64,000 nucleotides of DNA from Epiperipatus broadwayi (lineage: Eukaryota > Onychophora > Udeonychophora > Euonychophora > Peripatidae): assembly GCA_028023455.1 (NCBI GenBank), contig JAQFVV010012422.1:9520337-9584336 (forward strand). Reading direction: 5' to 3'. The notes beneath the pieces are model-generated. The model made no database searches and had not been told where the DNA came from. It saw nothing but the letters and a program-made list of their open reading frames with translations. The position numbers and the translations under genes are program-made. Positions 36,877-47,780 of this stretch are shown in pieces; position 1 is the first letter of the stretch, and the number at the start of each line of letters is the position of its first letter.

Positions 36877-37124
36877 ATATAATAACAACATTCCACTCTT
36901 CTTATACTTTAAAGCAAAATATATTTATTATACAGTTTCGACTGTTCCTAGCAGTCTTCGTCAGATCTTATTATCTACTTTACTCTCTTTCCTCCAAAAA
37001 ATGGTGGAGGAAAGAAAGTAAAAGTAGATATTAAGATCTGATGAAGACCGCTAGAACAGTCAAAACTGTATGATAAATATATTTTGCTTTAAAGTGTAAG
37101 AAGAGTGGAATGTTGTTATTATAT
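36877..37124. mobile_element. Hairpin element with 120-bp arms
   Basis: Arms 36,877-36,996 and 37,005-37,124 are near-perfect inverted copies around an eight-base loop. Outer ends read ATATAATAACAACATTCCAC; an inner portion reads TCTGATGAAGACCGCTAG on the right arm. Total length is 248 bp, a foldback or MITE-like element. No target duplication seen. Confidence 0.85.
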
Positions 37125-39285
37125 ATCACCAAAGATAGATACTGTTTCTAATATAAAAAGCTTTTTATTCTTATGATCTTTTTTTCATCTTTATATCTTT
37201 TGTGTTTAAAGTTTACTTTTTTTAGTCAGTTTTATCGATATAGCACAAGTTTAAGTCGTTCAGCCTTCAGTCATTTTTCTGCACTAATATTGATAATGTT
37301 ATGGTGTGTTAATGCATCCACACTTCTTTTAACTCAATACATAATAATATTTTTATTTTATGGGCAAGATTCTCTGTCTTTTCTAGAGCCAGCTAACAAT
37401 ACCATCTACACCAAATGGTAGTGCTATAACATTTATATTTAGATAGTTTTTTGGCATTTGTCTTCATCAGTGATGATTTAATATTTAAAAGTGCAACTAA
37501 CATGCTTATACATCTAGAAATAACTTTTACTCACTTAAACTTTTGAAGCTAGTAATCCAAAATTATAAAATCTTAAGATTTTAAACCATTTTCATCTCAT
37601 TAACTATATAATTTAATGACTATGTTATTGCCACACGAATCCTATTTTAACATTTGAATGATTAATCACAAAAAAGATAATTTTTCTTTTTGAGTTTGTT
37701 AGAATTATTTTCTTGAGCAATCTCTCACTCTATTCTAGAGCCGTTTATTGTAAGCTTGAATGATTAATTGACACAAAATAGTAGTTTTTTAATATCTGTA
37801 TTTCTGGATTGATTTTTAGCTTATGTATTTATTAGTGAGAAATTAGGACTCAATGTTACATCTATTTGCCTTTTTTATATCTTTTATTCACTGACATCTT
37901 GAAATTCCTTCAACCCTATAATTTGAAATGCAAACTAATTTGTTTTTATAATTATGTAAATTTGATAGTAGATCAATAATTGTATTTTTTGATAATTCCA
38001 ATATTTTATTCCAAGATATAGAAGAGCAAAACTAAGATCAATAAAAGTATATAGTTGATCTTATGTCAATTCTGTATAACTATGCAAACAAACAAACTGA
38101 CTTAGGTTCAAAACCTTAACATTTTTGATACTCAGGCTATTAATTTGAATACAATAAAGTAATAGAAATTGATTAATAGATGTACAAAATGCATCAGTTG
38201 TATCTTTAAATTCTAAGTTCTTATTGATTGCGGCAAAATTCAGAGTCTGGTAAGGGATATGGTTTTTATATTACTACCATCTGATTTTCATTAATTTTTC
38301 AAATTTACTTATGTTCAGAAAATAGTTTTGATAAAAGTTTAATCATTCTGGAAATTCTTAATTTTTTATCTTTTATGAGGCTATATAATCATTTATGAAT
38401 TAGTTTGAAACTGAATTTCTAATTGGAGTTTACTTAGTAAATGTATTTGAGTAGCTTTATTTTAGAATCTCCTGTCTCTGCTCCCTCTTCACTGCAATTG
38501 TGTGAAAATATTAGAGGAGGATCTGGAAATAGTTTAGCTCATAAAATCTATAACTGTCAATTATCTTCTATACATATAAATGTTTATATTATGCTGTCTT
38601 TTAACACAATTTACCCAATATATGTGATGCAGTTGTTTTAATTTTAATACATTTAAGTTGTCAAAATTGTTGTACATCATAAATGGATATGATAGAAAAT
38701 CAAATAGTATTATCAATATTAAATTTAAATAAATTTAAGAATAATGTATGAATTTTATTTGATGACCTAATGAAGTCAAATTAAATAAGTAATGTAGCTA
38801 TTTTTAATGAACCTCACCTTTCAGAAGAAACAAAAATTATTTTAATAAAGAGATGTCTACTAATTTTTTTTTTTATGGATGATTACTAAGTCGAAGAATA
38901 CAGAAGTTGGCTTAGATGTGAGATCTTAATTGATATTTCTTATTATCATTACATTTTGATGAATTTCTAAAAAAAATATTTTTGGGTAATGTTTGAAAAT
39001 AGTTGATGATTCATAAACATTTGTTCATATAACTTGTCACAGAGGAAGTCTTATATATCTAGTGAAAATTTCTTAGTATTTGAAATAAAAACTGATATTC
39101 AATAATATCTATTATTTTCTTTGCATTTCCATTGTATAATAGCTATTTTTAAATAAATTGATTGATGGATTCATGAAGAAAACTTAAAAATGCATATAGA
39201 GTTGATAATAGAGATTTAATTTAGAATGATTAAAATTCTTAAGTGCTCATTCACTTCAAGTTCTGATGAAAAGATATAATAAACA
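37125..39285. other. Intron sequence, no supported feature
   Basis: Short frames here (37,173-37,421; 38,441-38,641) have no recognisable motifs and the base composition of non-coding sequence. Confidence 0.5.
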
Positions 39286-39361
39286 TAAACTAATTAAATG
39301 TACTGTACCAACTTTTGGAAAAACACTGCCAAAAAATGGCTCAGTGCATTTAATTAGTTTA
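39286..39361. repeat. Hairpin, 20-bp arms
   Basis: TAAACTAATTAAATG at 39,286 pairs with CATTTAATTAGTTTA ending at 39,361. With the adjoining TACTG/CAGTG the arms reach 20 bp with one mismatch around a 36-base loop. Confidence 0.8.
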
Positions 39362-39443
39362 TCAATTAATATATATATATATATATATGTGCTCTGCACA
39401 CAGATAATGAAGCTATTAAACGTAAGTAAAATTATTATAAGTT

Positions 39444-39489
39444 ACGCCAAGCACTTTCGGGACAGTTCATAGTCCCATATTCATGGCGT
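39444..39489. repeat. Two-part hairpin
   Basis: ACGCCA (39,444) pairs with TGGCGT (39,484) and GGGAC (39,459) pairs with GTCCC (39,472). The text GCACTTTC...CCATATTCAT is also found in the arm of the MITE at 45.9 kb. Confidence 0.6.
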
Positions 39490-39619
39490 TTTGTATTAGT
39501 TTATGTTTAGTTTATGTTTATTATACGTTTTTATCAGAACTCTAAATCAATGAATGCTTAAGATTTACATACTTTCATGAAATGAGTTAATAGTGCAGTA
39601 TTCAAGGTCAAGGTATAAA

Positions 39620-39835
39620 CATACATAATGTATAATGAATATGTAAATAATAATAATTGTATAATAATAAGAAGAGTACGTAAAATAATAATAATAATTG
39701 TATAATAATAAGAGTACAATAATGTAGAATAAAACTGATAACTGTAATGTATAATGAATATGTAAAATAAGAAGTAATAATTGCATAATATATAATGAAT
39801 ATGTAAAATAAGAATAACTATATAGCAATTATGTA
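39620..39835. repeat. Degenerate AT-rich tandem repeat
   Basis: Variations on AATGTATAATGAATATGTAA and ATAATAATTGTATAATAATA recur about eight times. No coding meaning. Confidence 0.7.
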
Positions 39836-39857
39836 TAACGATTGTGTAAAATTACAA

Positions 39858-40263
39858 TGTTGTTAAATCATAGAAAGCCCAGCTGACCTTATAGGGTCAG
39901 AAAACTGTGTAAAATACCATATATGGTGAGAAATGTAAAAACACTGCGTGTATGTGAAAACGTATGTGAAAACACCATATATGGTTAGGAATGTAAAAGA
40001 CCCCAGAAGTCTTGAGGGGTATATAAACCCCCATAACCTGATCTAATTGTTCTGAGTTTTAATTATAAGTCAGAGACTCCTGCCTCTGTAAGTCCAAAAG
40101 CAGGACTAGGGTATTTATATGCAGGTCACCACGACCTTTTATTATTTTATTACGCCTTATAATAGGCAATGTATATAGTTAAAATTATTTGTATTAAACT
40201 ATAATCTTACCATCTCATTTCTGCCTTTGTCCATTTATTTACTTGCTGGTCATAAGACACAGC
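39858..40263 (+). repeat. Possible LTR with TATA box
   Basis: From TGTTAAATCATAG to ACACAGCA. GGGGTATATAAACCCCC at about 40,016 has the form of a core promoter, followed by a CAGAGACTCCTGCCTCTGTA hairpin-like region and an ATTAAACTATAATC stretch. The CCATATATGGT word is repeated upstream. Ends are TG/CA but no target duplication is visible, so this is a guess. Confidence 0.35.
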
Positions 40264-42146
40264 AAATACTTTGAGAATGATTAAAATTAACAATAAAAAT
40301 TATATATTTGATTTCTAGATTTATATTATGCTAATCATTAGTTATATTTTTGAAATCATGAACTGCCAATGATGATGTTAATGTTCTGATTGTAATGTAT
40401 GAAGAATATGGTGTAATATTTAATGTTTCTAAAAATTCCAACATCAGCCAATGACATAAGAAAAATTACCACCAATTTTTAACTTGCTTTGAACTCCCTA
40501 GTGCTGTTACTGCATTTAAGAAGTTAGATGATATAATATTTTATTATGGTGATATAATTTATTTAAACTAATTGTAAATGTAGAACTGATACTTTGTCAA
40601 ACCTATTGTATGATAATTAAATCTGGGTAATTTATCAACATTATTTAAAGGCACGAAAAAGCTTTCAAATATATCAATATTTTTAATATATATTGAGAAG
40701 ATCAGAAGACTATTTGTGTTAAGAAATTATTATAAGAAAACATTTTTTTTGATTAGGTTAAATGAGAAGTAAAGAATAACAAACTTTGTAAAGAAATTTT
40801 TTTTATAATGGACTTAAGTATAGTTTTCATGAAAGATAGTTATAATTTGCATTATAAAGATTTATTTGAAGAATCTGCAAAGAAATATAATATTGAATGT
40901 TTTCAGTATAAGATATGGTTGAAGTCATTCACACAAGTAGTTTGCAGAATGGGATATATCTGGAAGTATATTTTTTCATACATTAGCTTTTACAATCGTA
41001 GTAAAATTCTTGACCACTTTTTTCTGTTTCTTTTTTTTCTTCTGAAGTTTGAGTAACCATTGCTGCTGATGCAGATTCTTGCATTTAAATGGACTATTGT
41101 ATTGTTTATGTCTTGCAAACATTACATTAGTTGAGGGATCAATAACCTTTTATTGGTGTTGTGCTGAACCTATGTTGCAATCTTATTCCATGTGACAACA
41201 TGATTCTACCAATCTTATTAAATATAGTATCAAAATTGGTCTGGTTACAATGGGCTTCAAAATTACTTTTTTGATGCCCATTATTATTTGTTATTCATTA
41301 TTTTAAAATCTATAGGATCATATGTGAAAAGTATGTTTTGTTAAATTATATTGCATTCGAAAGACATGCTTAAAATTTCCTTTGGCATGGAGAAAATTCA
41401 TCTCATTGGCATTTAAAAAAATGTGTATTGTTTACAAAATTGCTAATTAATGTACAGTAATTCAGAATAGGCAAAGAATGTTTAGCTTTTAATGGCTTAA
41501 TTTCAAAAACTGATTAATGAACTCTAACAAACAAATGTTTCAAAGAAACTGATTTTTGTGATATAAAAAAATCAACTCAAAATTGGAAGTTTTTCATATA
41601 TTCTTCTATTCTTTAAAACTGGACATTTGGAATTTTTCTTTATGAGAAATTTGTTTTAAGTACACAATAACATTTAAAAAAAAAAACAATTTTTAACTTC
41701 TTTGAGATCTGAATGATATTATCAAGTCTCACATATTTGTAGACTTCGTTCATGCATTAACCTGACTTTCACTAATCCAAAAGTAACACACAAAAACATA
41801 AAATGTATTATTATATAATTATGAATAGAAGTTTTTCAAGTGAATTAATCGATATAATATTCTGTCTGAATATAAATTTACTTTAAACATGCAGATGCAT
41901 ATAAAAGTATCAAAGGTCAATTGTCCGTGAAAAAAAAATTCAGGCAAAATTAATCCTCCCTGGGAGTAAAAAAAAATTCCATCCCACTTAGCTCTTATCT
42001 TTATTGAAAATAGCACAGATCAAATGTACATTTATTGTACAAATAATTAGTAAATTAAACTGAATCATATTTTCCATTTACATGTGAGTTGCATATGCAA
42101 AATGTGTATACTGTAATGGAAATATATTTTATTATTTCAGTTCAAT
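40264..42146. other. Intron sequence, no supported feature
   Basis: AT-rich. One 82-residue frame (40,808-41,056) has no recognisable motif. Confidence 0.5.
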
Positions 42147-42198
42147 CAGAGTGCCACCCTTGGAAGGCATGCCATAGATCATAGGTTGCTGACCTCTG
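42147..42198. mobile_element. 52-bp hAT-type MITE remnant
   Basis: Begins CAGAGTGCCAC and ends GTTGCTGACCTCTG. CAGxGxTxGCAACC and GTGGCACTCTG are the two familiar ends of Charlie/hAT elements, here brought together by an internal deletion. The 8-bp flanks do not match, so the duplication has decayed or the limits are slightly off. Confidence 0.5.
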
Positions 42199-42355
42199 AA
42201 TTAGTTTATAATAATAATTATTTTTATAGCACTTTATTGCCTAGTTATTCTCATGTGTCTTCTATAAAATACTTAAATATTTATTCATATAAGATTATTT
42301 TTATAATTCATTGCATAATAAATAATGTAGGTAATGATGATTTCTATTTCTTTAG

Positions 42356-42499
42356 CACCAGCATGCAACTGTCATTCTCTTGGATCAAAGCCGCCACATA
42401 CATGCAATAGTGAGGGGAAGTGTGATTGCAAAGAAGGTTTTACTGGATTAAAATGTGATGAATGTGCTATCGGCTATTATAAATTTCCATATTGTCCCC
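42356..42499 (+). CDS. Laminin EGF-like module exon (partial gene)
   Basis: A 144-base exon, phase 1 at both ends, with acceptor TTTCTTTAG and donor GTAATG. Joined to the upstream exon it reads FPNCQPPACNCHSLGSKPP, then HTCNSEGKCDCKEGF, TGLKCDECAIGYYKFPYC and P. All eight cysteines of a laminin EGF-like module are in place with canonical spacing, and KFPYC closes the module. One module per symmetric exon means exon loss or gain would keep the frame. It belongs to the same gene as the exon at 33,912. A laminin alpha-type chain is most likely; another matrix protein with tandem LE modules, such as usherin or perlecan, is possible. Confidence 0.92.
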
Positions 42500-43020
42500 G
42501 TAATGTCACATTTTTAATATTTTAATAATTTTTTAAAATTTCTATCTTACTCAGTTAAGTTAGATTTATATCTTAACATATGTATGCAATATTTCTAAAA
42601 AAAATTAAACTTTTGTTATGAAAATTTTGATGTGTGGAAGATTAATACTATATTACATTAATTTAAAAAGTTAAATATTTATTAGTTTAAGGGATTTATA
42701 CAAAAACTTTTAATTCAAATGTTTTGGATTAATGATGATGGTAGTTTTGGATAGTAGTAAGAAAATGAATGTCAATATTAAATATTTTATACAAATGATT
42801 TTTATTCCTCGCATGCTGTTTTTATATTACAGTATATATCTTTCTTTTTTTTTAAAAAAAAGATATATAACATGCTGTTTTTTTTAACTGTTATTATTAG
42901 AAATTTGTATTAATTTGGTATTTACACTGCTTTTTATATAAATCAATCTTGTACAGGTAACCTGTTTTAAATATTTGGATATCTTGTATTCTTATTCTTG
43001 AAAAATTGGAAAAGAATAAA
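42500..43020. other. Start of the next intron
   Basis: AT-rich. Contains a short T8A8 palindrome near 42,846-42,862 flanked by ATATATCTTTC and AAAGATATAT. No exon recognised. Confidence 0.5.
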
Positions 43021-43560
43021 AATCTTTATGATATTCTTCCATAAAATAATAATGTTTATAGTCGTGATTTTGATGGTAAGAATTTTGTTGGTAAGAATAA
43101 TGAGTATATGTCTTTCCCATTTAAGTCTTCAATATATAATTTGGTTTATAAGAATAGTTATTTGTTAGGAGGAATGAAAGTTGCATGGAAGAAAGATTCT
43201 GATTAGAATTCGTTACTTAATGGTTCAAAGCAGTCTATTGATAGTAGGTCTATTCCTGATATTGTTTATAAGATTCCATGTAGTTGTGGTAAGTTTTATG
43301 GAGGCCAGAGTAAGTTTAGACTTAATGAAAGAATTAAAGTTCATATAAGTAGAGTTAACATAGGTATCTTAACTCAGCTTTATATATTCATGAATTGAAT
43401 ACAGGTCATAGAATATTGTTTAACAATGCTTCAGTTATTTTTTATGAATAAGTTAAAAAGAAGAATAAAGGAGACTTTGATGATAACACTTCTTGATTTT
43501 GAGGCTATCAATCTTGTGAAGACTTCTTTTGATATTAAGGGAAGGTGGAGTTTGAAATGA
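43020..43560 (+). pseudogene. Penelope-like GIY-YIG endonuclease remnant
   Basis: A plus frame around 43,120-43,350 reads FPFKSSIYNLVYKNSY, then after a stop DIVYKIPCSCGKFYGGQSK and RLNERIKVHISRV. The VYKIPCSCGKxYxGQ pattern is the GIY-YIG catalytic strand pair in the Penelope-like form, with the CxC that replaces or precedes it and the Arg region that follows. Downstream, in another frame, HELNTGHRILFNNASVIFYE matches the His/Glu part. No RT from this element is visible upstream. Stops and frameshifts mark it as a relic. A GIY-YIG from a different mobile element cannot be excluded. Confidence 0.62.
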
Positions 43561-43969
43561 ATTATGGGAAGGTTTGTTTGTTTGTATATATATGTTAGTT
43601 CCTTTAGTTTGATTTTCACTTGAGAAGGTCTATTTGTAGTAGGTGAAACCATGGTTGTATAAGAATTTTGGTAAAATTTTGGATTTAATTTAGTATTGTA
43701 TTGTTTTGGCATATTTATTTTTTACTAGCACAATGTTAGGCAGTTTTGGTTTTATATATATATTATCTTATATAATTTTTCATTCATTTTTAATTAACCA
43801 AGTGTTAACCAAATTTATAGAAGTCTTAAGTCTTGTAAATATATGAGAGTTTTGATTTATTTTAATGATTTATATTGTTATTGCTTGTTTTAATTCCATT
43901 ATTGAACCCTAGATTGTTTTATGTCTGAAATGAGCAGAAATATTTCAGAGCAGAAATACAGGTAGACAG

Positions 43970-44600
43970 TTATATATGGTCTTTATTGATATAGAGAAGG
44001 CATATGAATGAGTAAATAGAAATAAATTATGGGTAAGTTTAGTAAATTTGGGACTGGATGGAGCTTTAGTGGATTGTATCAAGAGATTATATGAAAATAA
44101 TTACTATAAATATCAATTAGGGAGTATATAATCAATTAATGTTAAAAATGGAATGGGACTAAGGCAATGATGCTCTATGTCACCTATTTGTTTTTGTTGG
44201 TATTTGAGAGAAATGGAGAGAGCAATAGAAAGATTAGGAAGAGGGGTAAAGATATCATTAATATGTGGCAAGGGAGTATATACATTATCAGTTCTTTTAT
44301 TTGTGGATGATGTCTTCTTATATACCGAAAGAAGGGAAGATATGTAAGTTATGCTGAGTACATGTACAAGAGTGGGTAAAAAGATGGGGATTAAATTTAG
44401 TGAAGAAAAATCAAAAGTAATGATGATTAATATTGGGGCAAGAGAAGACAAAGAAATTTTTATTGGGGGATGTAAAATTAAGTATGGTGAATAGGTATAA
44501 CTATTTGGGAATCATCTTAAGTAATCAGAGAAATTGATTGGATGAATGGGAGAAAAAATTGATAAATGAAGCAAAGAAAAGAAAGGTACTGATAAAGAAA
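43970..44600 (+). pseudogene. LINE 3 reverse transcriptase (broken)
   Basis: A plus-strand reading gives FIDIEKAYE (motif A, catalytic Asp present), then NRNKLWVSLVNLGLDGALVD and KRLYENNYYKYQL. Motif B follows as NGMGLRQ-stop-CSMSPICF, where the conserved Gly after Gln is replaced by the stop, then LLFVDDVFLYTERRED (motif C, both Asp present) and MGIKFSEEKSKVM. Several in-frame stops make it non-functional. The GLRQ...SP form and FVDD are typical of LINE RTs with this C-terminal finger. I do not assign a clade. Confidence 0.78.
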
Positions 44601-44604
44601 TTAA

Positions 44605-45400
44605 GTGTTTTTGTATAATAAATATGATGTAGCTAGAATTGTATGGAAGGGAGTGGCAGTAATAGAGTTAACATATGGTAATGATGCATTATGTGTAAGT
44701 AAAGGGGTGTTAGATTACTTAGAAAAAATACAAAGAGAAGTAGGAAAACATACATTAGATGCAGATGTGTGGATGGAAAAGGAGGCAATTCAAGGAGAAA
44801 TGAGATGGTCAAGTGTTTATATGAGTGATGCAAAATTAAAATGAAAATGTTCAATAGACTGCAGTTTATGGATAATAAGAGAGTAGCCAAAATAGTATTT
44901 CATTGAGTTATGAGAAAATGGCAGGCAACAAGATGGGTGAGAAAGGTGGTCCAGTATGCAGAAGATTTGGATAAAGAATTTTTGTCGATATACTTATACA
45001 AAAGATGGTATGATTGTGTTAGGAGAATTGTTGAGTGTTATAATTGCAAGAAATGGGGTAGAAGAATGGATGCATTAAGAAAGAATAGGGATTTGGTGAG
45101 ATGGAAAATTAGTATGGAGAGTAAAGAGTTTAAATATATATAGAAATAAACAGAATGATTGGGTGCAAGTTAATTTATGAAAATAGCAATGAAAGTTGTT
45201 TACAGTTTAAGACTCAAACAGGCTCTTTAGCAACAAGAGAATATACACATAAATGGAAAAATGTGGGTGATTTAGTCTACAAGTTGTGTAAGGAAGGTAT
45301 AGAAAATATTAGGCATCTATTAATTGAATGTAAATGCTTGCAAATAGAAAGGGCACAAATAATGAAGTTGTGCAAAAATATAAATAAAGTGATTATATAG
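44605..45400 (+). pseudogene. LINE 3 C-terminal region with cysteine finger
   Basis: Three short frames are separated by stops. The first has LEKIQREVGKHTLDADVWM and an EMRWSS block. The second reads WVRKVVQYAEDLDKEFLSIY. The third reads YKLCKEGIENIRHLLIECKC, which matches the CxLCxxGxENIxHxxxEC finger at the C-terminus of such LINE polyproteins. These link the RT at 44.0-44.6 kb to the 3' end near 45.6 kb. Confidence 0.65.
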
Positions 45401-45848
45401 AAGGTGGGTTCTTAGTTTTAATGCTAGGTTTGGGAAAAGATAAAGGGGGATTTAGAAAGGCCACGGAGTTGACAATGAATATGTTGTGGAAATGGGATGA
45501 AGCAGGATAGAGAAGAATATGAAAAAAAACTTAGGGTGGTGAATGGAAAGGACAGTAAAGTGACTAACAGGTTTCCCTGGGCATGGATAGCTGAGAGATT
45601 CCTGAATCTGAAAAAGGAGATGCCACAGTGCATCTCATCTCATTAATGTTAAATAGATTATTAATATTTGAAAATGACACCAAACCAGGTAATGAAAAAG
45701 GCTTTTTATGTGTAAAATTATTACTGATATTTACATAGCTGTTATAAAAAAATTATTATTGTTTTCTGATTATTATTTTATTTTTGAATAAATAATATTT
45801 GATATTGAAATAAAATCATTGTTTTTTACTTCACCTTTGAGTGGTAAG

Positions 45849-46270
45849 TTTTAAATTGCACTTTACGCAAAAAAGTGAAGCTTAGTATTATTAGAAAAGA
45901 ATTATTCAGCTGAGCACTTTCAAAGAACTTAAGTCTCCATATTCATAGCCTATTTTAAATGGTTTAGCGGTAATTTATGCAAAATTTATGCAAAGTTTTC
46001 TATGGCAAGGGCACTGTGCACTGAACATAATGATATGAAATGAAAGATTAAGGAGGCATGCTTTATTGCAAATGACAACTATGCAATAAACCAAAAAGAA
46101 CCATGCTTTGCAATCTCCAGAAAATGGTATTTATGAAAGAAAATTTTGCACAAATTTTGCATAAATAACTGCTAAACTTCACTTAAAATAAGCTATGAAT
46201 ATGGAGACTTAAGTTCTCTGAGAGCGCTCAGCCATATAATTCACTTTTTTGTGTAAAGCGCAATTTAAAA
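45849..46270. mobile_element. MITE-like foldback with about 140-bp inverted repeats
   Basis: Left end TTTTAAATTGCACTTTACGC, right end the complement GCGCAATTTAAAA. Arms cover about 45,849-45,998 and 46,139-46,270 with scattered differences. The loop of about 140 bases contains GGCACTGTGCACTGAACATA. Length 422 bp. A clear target duplication is not visible. Confidence 0.85.
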
Positions 46271-47699
46271 ATATTTGATATTCTGATAGATTGCATCAGA
46301 AGTTCTGCAAATGTTCTAGTATATCATCCATTATTTATTGTAAAAGTTATGTTTATGAATTTAAAATGTTATATATTCTTTACATATATGTAATTTTTAT
46401 TGCATGTCATTTATTATATATTATAAATCAATGTTTGGATTATATAAAGACAGTAAATAATCCTTGACTGACTTAATATTCATAAATTTATTCAATATAT
46501 TTTGATATCTATAGTAATGTTCTGTGGATCACAGATACTCTGACTGTTTGAGCAGTATTTTCTGACTGGTTCAAGTGCAAGTGTTATTCAGTCAGTTGAC
46601 TGTTGATCTTCAGAGCTTTTTTAAACTTCCGTCTTCAAATCCAAGATGAGATTTTGTCCAGAGATAACTATTAATAGAATTTTGTACAAGGGTCCATTTA
46701 ATTAATTTTCTAAAATTTTTAATTTTTGATAATATCCAATTAACTAATGAACCTGATCCAAAATAGGAATTGTGAAATTATTTTCTGTTTGTGGTGAGTC
46801 AATATGTCTTGAGTTATTACATATCCAATTATTCAGATTGTTATCACATTGAATTGTATTAAAAAAATTCAAGCAGGAAAGATTTCTTTAACTTGTGATT
46901 TTTTTTTTTACAGTTATTAGAGCTTTCCCTAAAAATCTGCAGTAATAAACTTCTCATTACTTTTATCCTATGAGCAACACTAATATAGAGGATAAAAGCT
47001 GTATTCAGATTTAATGTTTTTAATTCTTGATGTCAAGAATATTGCTATTACATATCTCAATAATACCTTGTCATAAATGTTTATCATTCCTAATTTTGTC
47101 ATATATTTACACACTTTCATAAAATTGGGAATATTTTTACTTAATCACTATAACATCTGAAATGTGTATGAGCACTGTTTGTGAGCCTGAATGATGTAAT
47201 GAATGTTAATTTTTAATATTCCTTTTATTAGTGGGAAATTATAAAGTTATTGAACTCCTGTTGCAATGAGAAATAATAATAGTTGTCATATCATCAGGGC
47301 TGGAGAAAGATGGTAAGCAATGCAATCAAGGTGTGAAAGTACTGGTACAAGTGAGGCATGGAAACAGTACAGAATTAAGAATACATGTGTTTTCGTTCTG
47401 TTATGAATATTAATTATTGTGACTTGATTCATTATTTTTACGAAATAAGGAAATATAAAGATATTAAAATAAATAATCACTTCTTGAATTACGATTTGTC
47501 AATTATAATTTCTAGATTGTTTTTCTCTTATGATATTCTCAGTTATGTCTTCTTATGCTGGGTTTACATGATGCATATATTAAATCATGTTGCTATGTGA
47601 TGCAAAAATGGAACAGTTTTACTATTAATATCTATATCATATATATATAGATTGTGATGGTTATTTAGTGTTTGTAAAATAATAAAAATAACTTGTCAA
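46271..47699. other. AT-rich sequence, no supported feature
   Basis: No exon, RNA gene or repeat recognised. Short frames are of non-coding composition. Confidence 0.5.
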
Positions 47700-47780
47700 G
47701 CATTGGTGGTCGAGAGGTCAGCGACGGCTACTTTACAAATAGTTGTCCCGGGTTAGCGGGTTCGCTTCCCGGCTGATGCT
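47700..47780 (+). tRNA. tRNA-like sequence, class II shape (tRNA gene, pseudogene or SINE head)
   Basis: GCATTGG pairs with CTGATGC to give a seven-pair acceptor (two G-U pairs). GTC/GAC forms a short D stem around GAGAGGTCAGC. An anticodon stem with one C-A mismatch presents the loop TTTACAA. A 12-base variable region with CCCGGG follows, then a T arm CGGG/CCCG around TTCGCTT. A-box (TGGTCGAGAGG) and B-box (GGTTCGCTTCC) words are in place. The 81-base length and long variable arm suit Ser/Leu tRNAs, but the anticodon read in place is TAC, which does not. It is probably a tRNA-derived repeat or pseudogene. Confidence 0.5.

Larger units (their letters stand above)
34047..42355 (+). other. Intron, 8.3 kb, between two laminin-type exons
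   Basis: Bounded by GTAAGT at 34,047 and TTTCTTTAG at 42,355. The phases agree: the left exon leaves one C, the right exon supplies CA, giving Pro. Hosts a solo LTR, a hairpin element and other small repeats listed separately. Confidence 0.85.
43960..45650 (+). mobile_element. LINE 3: degenerate non-LTR element of a different type
   Basis: Sequence from an RT motif A analogue to a cysteine-containing C-terminus, in several frames with many stops. It is not closely similar to LINE 1/2 or the RTE copies: it uses FIDIEKAYE, GLRQxCSMSPICF and FVDDVFLY, and ends in a CxxC...H..C-type C-terminal finger. The upstream endonuclease is missing. No clear 3' tail was found. Confidence 0.75.

Noticed and set aside
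36950-37070. CTGACGA...GTCGAAAC in the 36.9-kb hairpin as a functional hammerhead
   Set aside because: There is one extra base between the core and stem II and no helix I partner; kept only as a remark.
37173-37421. 82-residue hydrophobic frame as a membrane protein
   Set aside because: T-rich intron sequence gives Phe/Leu/Ser-rich frames by chance; no supporting context.
37440-37475. Minus-strand CACTGATGAAGAC...AAAAAACTATCT as a hammerhead like that at 29.1 kb
   Set aside because: It resembles the 29.1-kb fold, but GAAAC has become AAAAC, GTC is lost and helix I does not pair.
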